This document shows positions 5,887 to 11,838 of a DNA stretch of 11,838 nt, piece by piece. Below the pieces are notes generated by a model, which did no database searches, was not told the origin of the DNA, and saw only the letters and a program-made list of their open reading frames with translations. The stretch spans positions 1-11,838 of the forward strand of contig DAOUEN010000086.1 of the NCBI GenBank assembly GCA_034430415.1. The letters run 5' to 3'. The stretch is from JADFUZ01 sp034430415 (lineage in GTDB: Bacteria > Chloroflexota > Dehalococcoidia > GIF9 > AB-539-J10). Position 1 is the first letter of the stretch; every line of letters starts with the position of its first letter. The position numbers were made by a program, and so were the translations under genes.

Positions 5887-8184
5887 ATGACCAAAGCAGA
5901 GGCTCCTGAGCTGGCTCGGATTAGTGTGCGTGGCATCGTTCAAGGGGTTGGTTTCAGGCCCTTCGTCTACCGGCTGGCCACTAACTTCAATCTGAAGGGA
6001 TGGGTATGCAACACCTCCGAAGATGTCAGGATTGAGATAGAGGGCCCTAGGAAGTCCATCGACAAGTTCTGCCTGAACCTCAAAGCGCAGGCTCCGCCTC
6101 GGGCCCATATCGAAGAGGTAGCAGTCACCCACCTCCCTGTGGTGGGATACAGGGATTTTGACATCCGCAGGAGTCTGGTTGACAAGGGGAAATACCAGCT
6201 TATCTCTCCCGATATCGCCACTTGCCGCACCTGCCTCGACGAACTGTTGGATCCCAACGACCGCCGCTACCGTTACCCATTCACTAACTGCACCAATTGC
6301 GGGCCCCGCTTCACCATAATTGAGGATATGCCCTATGACCGCCCTAAGACCACCATGCGCTCCTTCACCATGTGCCCTCGATGTCAGGCAGAATATGACA
6401 ACCCGCTTGACCACCGCTTCCACGCACAACCCAATGCCTGTCCCATATGCGGACCGCGCGTTGAACTGGTTGACAATCGGGGCTGCGCCGTATCCTGCTC
6501 CGACGCTATGCACACAGCCGGTCAGATGCTCAAGACAGGAAAGATCGTCGCCATCAAGGGCCTGGGAGGATTCCTGCTGGCCTGTGATGCCACTAACGAA
6601 CTGGCGGTCAAGAGCCTGCGCCACAGAAAAAGGCGCCCCTCCAAACCATTCGCCGTGATGGTAAAGAATATGGGAGAGGCAAAGAGGCATTCCTACATCT
6701 CCATGGAGGAGGAGAGACTGCTTACTTCTCCTCAAAGCCCCATCGTGCTTGCCAGATGGAGACAAGGCTCAACGGTGTCCAAGGAGGTAGCCCCGAACTT
6801 GCGATATCTGGGGGTCGTGCTCCCTTACACGCCGCTGCATCATATCCTGCTCAGAGATGTCAACTTGCCCCTGGTAATGACCAGCGGGAACCTCAGTGAG
6901 GAGCCCATCGCCAAAGACAACGAAGAGGCACTGGGAAGGCTTTCAGGAATTGCCGACTACTTCCTGGTCCATAATCGCGACATCTATTCGCGCTACGACG
7001 ACAGCGTGGCCATAGTGGAAAGAGGGACAAGCCAGCTTATCAGACGAGCTCGCGGCTATGCCCCCCGTCCCATCCCCCTCACGTTCAAGGCCAGGCCGGT
7101 GCTCGGCTGCGGTGCCGAGGTCAAGAACACCTTCTGCCTTATCCGCGACGACCACGCCTTCCTGTCCCAGCACATTGGTGACATGGAGAACATCGAGACT
7201 GTGGAGCATTTCGCTGATACTGTTTCCCTGTACGAAAGGCTCTTCCGCATCAAGCCCGTAGCCGTCGCCCACGACCTCCACCCGGACTATCTCACCACCA
7301 GGTACGCCATGGAAATGAACAAGGGCGGCATAGAGCTCATTCCTGTTCAGCACCACCATGCCCACGTTGCCAGCTGCATGGCTGACAACGGACTGCAGTC
7401 GCCTGTCATCGGCGTTGTCTTTGATGGCACTGGACTGGGCAGCGATGGCCATATCTGGGGAGGGGAATTCCTGATAGCAGACTACCACAGCTCCAGAAGA
7501 GTGGGACATCTGGAATACCTGCCTCTGCCGGGAGGAGATGCAGCCACAAGAAAGCCCTACCGCATTACCCTTGCCTATCTGCTGGCCCTGTTGGGAGAAG
7601 AGGGCCTGAGGCAAGGACTGGCACTGATGAAAGATGTCGACAACGCCGAGCTAGCCATTATCCAGCGCCAGGTTGAAAAGAGGCTCAACTCGCCGCTGAC
7701 TTCCAGCATCGGACGGCTGTTCGATGCCGTATCAGCTCTCCTGGGCATAAGAGGTGAGATAGACTATGAGGGACAGGCCGCTATTGAGCTAGAGATGGCC
7801 GCCTACGAAGCGCCTCACGATGGGGAAGAAGACAGCTACCCGTATTCCGTAGCCGAGGATGGCGATCTGAAAATCCTCAAGGTGTGTGATCTGTTCTCCA
7901 CCGTAATCAATGAATCACAGCAGGGCGTCCCCAGATCTGTCATCTCGGTCAAGTTCCACAACACTATCGCTCAGATGGTGAAACATATGTGCCTCTCTAT
8001 CACCGGCAACGCCGGTACCAACAAGGTAGTCCTCAGCGGTGGTGTGTTTCAAAACCGCCTCCTCCTCAACAAGACAGTCGGCCTACTCGAGAGGAGCAAC
8101 TTCGAGGTATATACCCATAAGCAGGTACCCTGCAATGACGGCGGCATCTCCCTGGGGCAGGCAGTCATCGCCAGCTTCGCCTAG
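5887..8184 (+). CDS. hypF: Carbamoyltransferase HypF, hydrogenase maturation
   Basis: A full-length 765-residue HypF. It activates carbamoyl phosphate and transfers the carbamoyl group to the C-terminal cysteine of HypE, the source of the cyanide ligands on the active-site iron. Domains in order: an acylphosphatase-like domain (about 10-97; GVGFRPF with Arg24 and Asn42); two zinc fingers (Cys113/116 with 135/138, Cys163/166 with 185/188); a YrdC-like nucleotidyl-transfer domain (about 205-390; KRRPSKPFAVM, TSGNLSEEP); and a Kae1-like carbamoyltransferase domain (about 400-765; QHHHAHVASCM at 488-498, VFDGTGLGSDG, LSGGVFQNR and the terminal CNDGGISLGQ). All key motifs are kept. It is 54 nt from hypB and its ribosome-binding site is weak. 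Confidence 0.97.
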   Translation: MTKAEAPELARISVRGIVQGVGFRPFVYRLATNFNLKGWVCNTSEDVRIEIEGPRKSIDKFCLNLKAQAPPRAHIEEVAVTHLPVVGYRDFDIRRSLVDKGKYQLISPDIATCRTCLDELLDPNDRRYRYPFTNCTNCGPRFTIIEDMPYDRPKTTMRSFTMCPRCQAEYDNPLDHRFHAQPNACPICGPRVELVDNRGCAVSCSDAMHTAGQMLKTGKIVAIKGLGGFLLACDATNELAVKSLRHRKRRPSKPFAVMVKNMGEAKRHSYISMEEERLLTSPQSPIVLARWRQGSTVSKEVAPNLRYLGVVLPYTPLHHILLRDVNLPLVMTSGNLSEEPIAKDNEEALGRLSGIADYFLVHNRDIYSRYDDSVAIVERGTSQLIRRARGYAPRPIPLTFKARPVLGCGAEVKNTFCLIRDDHAFLSQHIGDMENIETVEHFADTVSLYERLFRIKPVAVAHDLHPDYLTTRYAMEMNKGGIELIPVQHHHAHVASCMADNGLQSPVIGVVFDGTGLGSDGHIWGGEFLIADYHSSRRVGHLEYLPLPGGDAATRKPYRITLAYLLALLGEEGLRQGLALMKDVDNAELAIIQRQVEKRLNSPLTSSIGRLFDAVSALLGIRGEIDYEGQAAIELEMAAYEAPHDGEEDSYPYSVAEDGDLKILKVCDLFSTVINESQQGVPRSVISVKFHNTIAQMVKHMCLSITGNAGTNKVVLSGGVFQNRLLLNKTVGLLERSNFEVYTHKQVPCNDGGISLGQAVIASFA

Positions 8185-8185
8185 G

Positions 8186-8203
8186 CAACAAATTCCATTG
8201 TTG
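8186..8203 (+). other. Small inverted repeat in the hypF-hypC gap
   Basis: CAACAA and TTGTTG form a 6-bp stem around a 6-nt loop directly after the hypF stop. The stem is A/T-rich and no U-run follows, so it is a poor intrinsic terminator. It could be an RNA-processing or binding site, or chance. Confidence 0.25.
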
Positions 8204-8230
8204 TGTTGTCCATAGAATTCAGGCTAAAAT
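8201..8230 (+). promoter_or_regulatory. Possible promoter just upstream of hypC
   Basis: TTGTGT (8201-8206) and TAAAAT (8225-8230) are 18 nt apart in the 56-nt gap before hypC. A transcript would begin near 8237, almost at the hypC ATG (8241), which would make the mRNA nearly leaderless. The -35 matches only in its TTG. This is tentative. Confidence 0.25.
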
Positions 8231-8240
8231 GCCTGGAATC

Positions 8241-8468
8241 ATGTGCCTTGCCATACCCGTCAGAGTTGTCTCCATAGATGGGGATGAGGCAGAAACGGAT
8301 ATCGCCGGGGTGAGACGCCGAATCAGCGTGGCACTCACTCCAGAGGTAACTGTGGGGGACTATGTTTTGCTTCACACCGGCTACGCCATAGGCGTCGTGG
8401 ACGAAGCCGAAGCCAAGGAGACTCAAAGACTCCTGGAGGAGATAGCAAGCTTCGGTGAAGTTCATTGA
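8241..8468 (+). CDS. hypC: Hydrogenase maturation chaperone HypC
   Basis: A 75-residue HypC, the small chaperone that, with HypD, carries the iron and its CN and CO ligands and then binds the hydrogenase large-subunit precursor. It begins MCLAIPV. In this family the initiator Met is removed and Cys2 becomes the working N-terminal residue, so ATG 8241 is chosen over the in-frame ATG at 8229, which would bury the cysteine behind MPGI. The conserved GDYVLLHTGYAI segment (39-50) carries the family histidine (His45). The ribosome-binding site before 8241 is weak, whereas an AGG lies nearer to 8229; biology rather than spacing decides the start here. Its end overlaps the start of hypD by 14 nt. Confidence 0.95.
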   Translation: MCLAIPVRVVSIDGDEAETDIAGVRRRISVALTPEVTVGDYVLLHTGYAIGVVDEAEAKETQRLLEEIASFGEVH

Positions 8469-9561
8469 CGAGTATCAGAACGGCGACCTGGCCAGAAGCC
8501 TAGCTCGTAGAATCGCCAGTCACTCCACCAGGAGAATCAGCTTAATGGAATTCTGTGGCGGACATACGCACGCAGTCATGAGACACGGTATCCGCCAGTT
8601 GATGCCGGACACGGTTGAGATGAGATCAGGGCCAGGTTGTCCGGTATGCGTCACGGCAACCACCGACATAGACAGAGCCATCGCACTGGCTCATCTGCCG
8701 GGAGCTATCACTGCTACCTTCGGCGACATCATAAGGGTTCCCGGTAGTCACTCCAGCCTACAGCAGACAAGGGCTGAGGGAGCCGACATACGTGTTGCAT
8801 ATTCCGCCACAGACGCTCTCGCCATGGCCAGAGCCAACCCGGACAGGTCAGTCATCTTTATCGCCATTGGCTTTGAAACCACGGCACCCACCATAGCTGC
8901 CTCAATAGCCAAGGCCAGAGAAGAAAAGATAGACAACTTCTACGTCCTTTCCCTCCTCAAGCTGACACCACCCGTTATGAGAGCGCTGCTTGATTTGGGC
9001 GAAGTGAAACTGGATGGCATTGTCGGCCCCGGCCACGTCAGCGTCGTAATTGGCGCCCGCCCGTACGAGTTCATACCCAGGGACTACGGCGTCGCTTGCG
9101 TCATTGCAGGCTTTGAGCCGCTGGATATCCTGCTCGCCATAGACAGGCTCGTGGAGCAGGTTGAAAGCCACCAGCCCAGGGTGGAGATAGCCTACTCTCG
9201 CGGCGTCAGGCCCGAGGGCAACACAAGCGCCCTAAAGCTGATGAACGAAGTCTTCGAAGCCCATACTGCCAACTGGCGTGGCATCGGCAGCATCCCTGAA
9301 AGCGGCCTCAAGATCAGAGACAGATATGCGTCTTTCGATGCTGCGAGAGCTTTTTCCGTGAGTCGAGAACCCGTCAGGGAGCCTCGAGGGTGCATCTGCG
9401 GAGACGTACTGCGCGGCGTAGCCACACCCCCGCAATGCAAGCTCTTCGGCCAAGCCTGCACCCCGGAGAGACCTGTAGGGCCCTGCATGGTCTCCAGCGA
9501 AGGCGCTTGTGCTGCGTATTACCAATTCGCTGGCGTGGAAAGCTTGGAGACAGGCAGCTAA
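8455..9561 (+). CDS. hypD: Hydrogenase maturation scaffold HypD
   Basis: A 368-residue HypD, the iron-sulfur protein on which the Fe(CN)2CO unit is assembled with HypC. Family motifs are intact: MEFCGGHTHAVMRHG (31-45, Cys34), MRSGPGCPVC (56-65, Cys62 and Cys65), IGFETTAPTI (138-147), KLTPPVMRALLD (169-180), GPGHVSVVIG (191-200), CVIAGFEPLDIL (215-226) and AYSRGVRPEGN (246-256). The C-terminal 4Fe-4S cysteine cluster includes Cys313, 315, 328, 335, 344 and 352. It starts with GTG inside the hypC 3' end. A GGAGGAG lies about 13 nt upstream, a rather long spacing, so translation is probably coupled to hypC. Confidence 0.97.
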   Translation: MKFIDEYQNGDLARSLARRIASHSTRRISLMEFCGGHTHAVMRHGIRQLMPDTVEMRSGPGCPVCVTATTDIDRAIALAHLPGAITATFGDIIRVPGSHSSLQQTRAEGADIRVAYSATDALAMARANPDRSVIFIAIGFETTAPTIAASIAKAREEKIDNFYVLSLLKLTPPVMRALLDLGEVKLDGIVGPGHVSVVIGARPYEFIPRDYGVACVIAGFEPLDILLAIDRLVEQVESHQPRVEIAYSRGVRPEGNTSALKLMNEVFEAHTANWRGIGSIPESGLKIRDRYASFDAARAFSVSREPVREPRGCICGDVLRGVATPPQCKLFGQACTPERPVGPCMVSSEGACAAYYQFAGVESLETGS

Positions 9562-9580
9562 TCCTGGCACAAGGCAGAAT

Positions 9581-10135
9581 ATGACGAGTGGACTAGGCGA
9601 CTACAGCGGGGAGCTCGACCCTGACATAAGCATCGAGGATTTCTCCAAAGACGCCCTTGTAGAGTTGCTCAAGCTATACTCCAAGCTATTCCTGGCGATA
9701 GATGGATTCTGGTATCTCGCCATCAAGGGAAGAATCAGCGATGAGGAGGCTCTGGCGTGTGATGTGTGGGCCTGGGAAAAGGAAGTCAGGTATGAGATGA
9801 GACGGCTGACAAAGCTGCTGAGAATCGAGGGGAACGACGTGGCCACGCTCATGAAGGCGCTGCAAATGAGCCCCTGGTTTCAGAACGTCACGTACAGAAT
9901 TGAGATGGCAGGTAGGAACAGCGCCCTGCTCACCATCACTGACTGCCCCGTACTGGAAGCCTTGGAAAAAGAAGGAGAAGGCAGGGAGAAGACCATCTGC
10001 AAGGTGATGGATGCTATGGTATTCAAGAAGTACGCTGAGTTCTTCAACCCTGACATAGAAGTGCGGTACTTTAAGTTGCCTCCCAGGGAAAGCAAACAGG
10101 ATATCTGCTGTCAGTGGGAGTTCAAAGCACCATGA
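9581..10135 (+). CDS. DUF6125-like cysteine-containing protein of unknown function, within the hyp operon
   Basis: A 184-residue soluble protein with no signal peptide or membrane segment. The helical N-terminal half, with LLKLYSKLFLAIDGFWYLAI at 29-48 and a WAWEKEVRYEMRRLTKLL helix, and the end DICCQWEF resemble DUF6125 proteins and, more distantly, the L-2-amino-thiazoline-4-carboxylic acid hydrolase-like group. This is from memory of family patterns, not a search. Four cysteines stand out: Cys122 (TDCPVLEALEKEG), Cys140 and Cys176-Cys177, a possible metal or cofactor site. ATG 9581 is preferred to the upstream ATG at 9509 because AAGG lies 6 nt before it and the longer form would overlap hypD. 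It is 19 nt after hypD and overlaps hypE by 4 nt (ATGA), so a link to hydrogenase maturation is suggested but unproven. Confidence 0.75.
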   Translation: MTSGLGDYSGELDPDISIEDFSKDALVELLKLYSKLFLAIDGFWYLAIKGRISDEEALACDVWAWEKEVRYEMRRLTKLLRIEGNDVATLMKALQMSPWFQNVTYRIEMAGRNSALLTITDCPVLEALEKEGEGREKTICKVMDAMVFKKYAEFFNPDIEVRYFKLPPRESKQDICCQWEFKAP

Positions 10136-11151
10136 GTATTCGCAGCAGCAGACAAGTCATCCTCTTGGCTCATGGCAGTGGTGGGAGACTGGGCCACGAA
10201 CTGGTAGAAGAGAGGTTTCTCCCCCTGCTGACCAACCCTGTGCTGGATAAGCTGGACGACTCAGCCATACTCGAGGCGGAAGGGCGTCTTGCTTTCACTA
10301 CTGACAGCTATGTAGTCAACCCTCTCTTCTTCCCTGGAGGAGACATCGGCAAGTTGTCTGTCTGCGGCACAGTGAATGACCTGTCCATGAGCGGAGCCAG
10401 ACCCCTCTACTTGAGCCTCTCTCTGATCATAGAAGAGGGCTTCCCTCTTAATGAGCTCGACCGGATACTGCGTTCAATAAGAGCAGCTTGCCAAGAAGCT
10501 GAAGTGAACATAGTCACCGGAGACACCAAGGTGGTAGGCAGAGGACAGGCAGATAGGCTATTCATCACCACCTCGGGAATAGGCATCGTGCCCCCCAAGG
10601 TCGATGTATCGGGAGCCAATGCCAGCGTCGGTGACAAAGTCATCCTGAGCGGCACCATTGGCGAGCATGGGATGGCAATAACCAGCCAACGCGAAGGGCT
10701 CCAGTTCTCCGTCCCAATACAGAGCGACTGTGCCCCCTTGAACAGGCTGGTGGCCCAGATGCTTGAAGCTTCGCCAAATATCCATTGCCTCCGCGACCCT
10801 ACCCGGGGTGGTCTGGCCAGCACACTCAACGAATTGGCCAAGCAATCTCAAGTGGGCATAGCAGTTGAAGAAGACAGGATTCCCGTAAGGGAAGAGGTCA
10901 CCGCAGCCTGTGAACTCCTGGGCTTTGACCCGTTGCACGTCGCCAACGAAGGCAAGCTGGTGGCCATAGTCAGGCCAGATGACGCGGACAGGATCCTAGC
11001 CCGGATGAAGCAGACCAGATATGGTGCCAACACGGCTATCATCGGGGAGGTGAGCGACCGCCACCCTGGTAAAGTGCTGATGAAGACAAAGCTGGGTCCC
11101 TCTCGCATCGTCGACATGCTCTCAGGTGAGCTGTTACCCCGCATATGCTAG
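10132..11151 (+). CDS. hypE: Carbamoyl-dehydratase HypE, hydrogenase maturation
   Basis: A 339-residue HypE of the PurM/ThiL-like ATP-binding superfamily. It accepts a carbamoyl group from HypF on its C-terminal cysteine and dehydrates it, using ATP, to a thiocyanate that provides the cyanide ligands. It shows LAHGSGGR (12-19), DDSAIL (42-47), VCGTVNDLSMSGARP (77-91), VTGDTKVVGRG (128-138), SGTIGEHGMAI (173-183), RDPTRGGLASTLNE (221-234) and ANEGKLV (271-277). It ends PRIC, with Cys339 as the acceptor. ATG 10132 is chosen, overlapping the preceding stop as ATGA with GGGAG 11 nt upstream. A GTG at 10114 would add six residues not typical of the family. Confidence 0.96.
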   Translation: MSIRSSRQVILLAHGSGGRLGHELVEERFLPLLTNPVLDKLDDSAILEAEGRLAFTTDSYVVNPLFFPGGDIGKLSVCGTVNDLSMSGARPLYLSLSLIIEEGFPLNELDRILRSIRAACQEAEVNIVTGDTKVVGRGQADRLFITTSGIGIVPPKVDVSGANASVGDKVILSGTIGEHGMAITSQREGLQFSVPIQSDCAPLNRLVAQMLEASPNIHCLRDPTRGGLASTLNELAKQSQVGIAVEEDRIPVREEVTAACELLGFDPLHVANEGKLVAIVRPDDADRILARMKQTRYGANTAIIGEVSDRHPGKVLMKTKLGPSRIVDMLSGELLPRIC

Positions 11152-11154
11152 AAT
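11146..11154 (+). promoter_or_regulatory. Possible extended -10 promoter for the downstream oxidase gene
   Basis: TGCTAGAAT spans the hypE stop codon: a TGn extension plus a -10 with five of six consensus bases. No convincing -35 is seen. A transcript starting near 11161 would carry a 5' leader of about 52 nt that includes the hairpin at 11175-11194. Confidence 0.35.
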
Positions 11155-11174
11155 CTCGTCCACCGGAGTACCAC

Positions 11175-11194
11175 CGCGGCCGAATGTGGCCGTG
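11175..11194 (+). other. GC-rich hairpin upstream of the oxidase ribosome-binding site
   Basis: CGGCC and GGCCG pair around a 6-nt loop, extended by a G-U and a C-G pair to 7 bp. It lies between hypE and the oxidase gene and ends 2 nt before the ribosome-binding site. No U-run follows, so it is not a classical terminator. It might limit readthrough or modulate translation. Confidence 0.35.
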
Positions 11195-11196
11195 TA

Positions 11197-11204
11197 GGAG
11201 GAGG
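11197..11204 (+). promoter_or_regulatory. Strong ribosome-binding site of the oxidase gene
   Basis: GGAGGAGG lies 8 nt upstream of ATG 11213. It is the strongest ribosome-binding site in the window and fixes the start of the edge-truncated gene. Confidence 0.8.
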
Positions 11205-11212
11205 CGTTCGAA

Positions 11213-11838
11213 ATGATCACTGTTCAGCAACTACAGAGCATCGTGGGAGAGGACTGGGTCATAAGCAGAAGAGAGCAGATGGAGAGCTACCTGATGGACG
11301 AAACCTACCTGGGCGTGAGACCCCAGCCCGCTGACAACGTTATTCTGGTGAAGCCGGCCAATAGCCAGGAGATATCCGCCATACTCAAGCTGGCCAACAA
11401 GGAGAACACCCCTGTCTATCCCAGGGGCGGCGGCACCGGCCTGGTAGGCGGCGCCATTCCTACCCGCGACGGTATTGTCCTTTCCCTGGAGAGGCTGGAC
11501 AAGATCGAGGAGATAGACAAAGAGAACCTCATGGTTGTCGCCCAGGCAGGGGTCACCCTGGAGCAACTGCTGAAGGCTGTGGAAGACGCCGACCTGCTCT
11601 TTCCCCCACACCCCGGGGATGAAGGCGCCCAGGTTGGCGGTCTGATTGCCTGTAATGCCGGCGGGGTAAGAGCGGTGAAGTACGGAGTCGTCCGTAACTA
11701 CGTCAAAGGCCTCGAAGTGGTCCTCCCCACCGGAGAGATAGTGACCATGGGAGGCAAGCTGCTGAAGAACAACACCGGCCTCGACCTGATGCACCTGCTG
11801 ATAGACAGCGAGGGCATCCTGGGCATAATAACCAAGGC
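11213..11838 (+). CDS. FAD-binding oxidase, GlcD / D-lactate dehydrogenase family (3' end outside window)
   Basis: The first 208 codons of a gene that runs off the window. The visible part is the PCMH-type FAD-binding domain of the GlcD/D-lactate dehydrogenase family, flavoproteins that oxidise 2-hydroxy acids such as glycolate or D-lactate. Key segments are ILVKPANSQEISAILKLAN (44-62), the FAD-pyrophosphate loop PRGGGTGLVGGAIP (70-83), FPPHPGDEGAQVGGLIACNAGG (130-151), KYGVVRNYVKGLEVVLPTGEI (156-176) and KNNTGLDLMHLLIDSEGILGIIT (185-207). The substrate-binding C-terminal half is not seen, so the substrate cannot be assigned. The 61-nt gap, hairpin and possible own promoter suggest it is a separate unit from the hyp genes. 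No functional link to hydrogenase maturation is evident. Confidence 0.9.
   Translation, partial: MITVQQLQSIVGEDWVISRREQMESYLMDETYLGVRPQPADNVILVKPANSQEISAILKLANKENTPVYPRGGGTGLVGGAIPTRDGIVLSLERLDKIEEIDKENLMVVAQAGVTLEQLLKAVEDADLLFPPHPGDEGAQVGGLIACNAGGVRAVKYGVVRNYVKGLEVVLPTGEIVTMGGKLLKNNTGLDLMHLLIDSEGILGIITK

Noticed and set aside
5761..6765. A 334-codon minus-strand open frame opposite hypF
   Set aside because: It lies across the acylphosphatase, zinc-finger and YrdC regions of hypF and shows no family motif.
6943..7614. A 223-codon minus-strand open frame within hypF
   Set aside because: It is antisense to the conserved YrdC/Kae1-like part of hypF, with no motif or start signal of its own.
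8186..8203. Hairpin after hypF as an intrinsic terminator
   Set aside because: The stem is only 6 bp, A/T-rich and not followed by a U-run; hypC, which follows, belongs with hypF in function.
9509..9580. 24-codon extension of the DUF6125-like protein from ATG 9509
   Set aside because: It would overlap the conserved 3' end of hypD in another frame; ATG 9581 has a better-placed ribosome-binding site.
11231..11794. A 187-codon minus-strand open frame at the right end
   Set aside because: The plus strand here encodes a well-conserved FAD-binding domain with a strong ribosome-binding site; the antisense frame has no family resemblance.

Overview
The window reads as chromosomal DNA of a bacterium, most likely of the Chloroflexota and perhaps Dehalococcoidia. 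That assignment is an inference. It rests on the look of the DnaD-type protein beside dnaB and rplI, the DUF177-rpmF-fabD-nusB order, and the complete set of [NiFe]-hydrogenase maturation genes; no rRNA or taxonomic marker is present. By eye the leftmost 2.1 kb is richer in G+C than the rest, but no composition was computed.

Layout: a divergent 203-nt intergenic region (2558-2760) splits the window. To the left, on the minus strand, run rplI (L9), dnaB (replicative helicase) and a DnaD-domain replication protein, tightly packed behind an extended -10 promoter with a perfect TATAAT. To the right, everything to the window end is on the plus strand. A near-consensus promoter (TTGAAC-17-TATACT) drives a DUF177/YceD protein, rpmF (L32), fabD and nusB. 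These are followed after only 18 nt by hypA, hypB, hypF, hypC, hypD, an uncharacterised DUF6125-like gene and hypE. Then come a 61-nt gap and the 5' part of an FAD-linked oxidase (GlcD/lactate dehydrogenase family) that runs off the edge.

How the genes work together: HypA and HypB deliver nickel to the hydrogenase large subunit. HypF and HypE make the cyanide ligands from carbamoyl phosphate. HypC and HypD assemble the Fe(CN)2CO unit. All six are present and look intact, but no hydrogenase structural gene or maturation protease lies in the window, so the client enzyme must be elsewhere. The housekeeping genes upstream (ribosome, fatty-acid synthesis, antitermination) may be co-transcribed with the hyp genes, because no terminator is visible between nusB and hypA.

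Points worth a second look: a DUF6125-like gene locked between hypD and hypE with a 4-nt overlap; a HypB in which the conserved Cys-His metal pair appears as Cys-Ala; a DUF177 protein ending before the family's last cysteine pair, with its final two Arg codons serving as the L32 ribosome-binding site; an rpmF-fabD junction lacking the usual plsX and fabH; and tandem TTCC(C)AC repeats beside the divergent promoter. No RNA genes, mobile elements or CRISPR arrays were seen.
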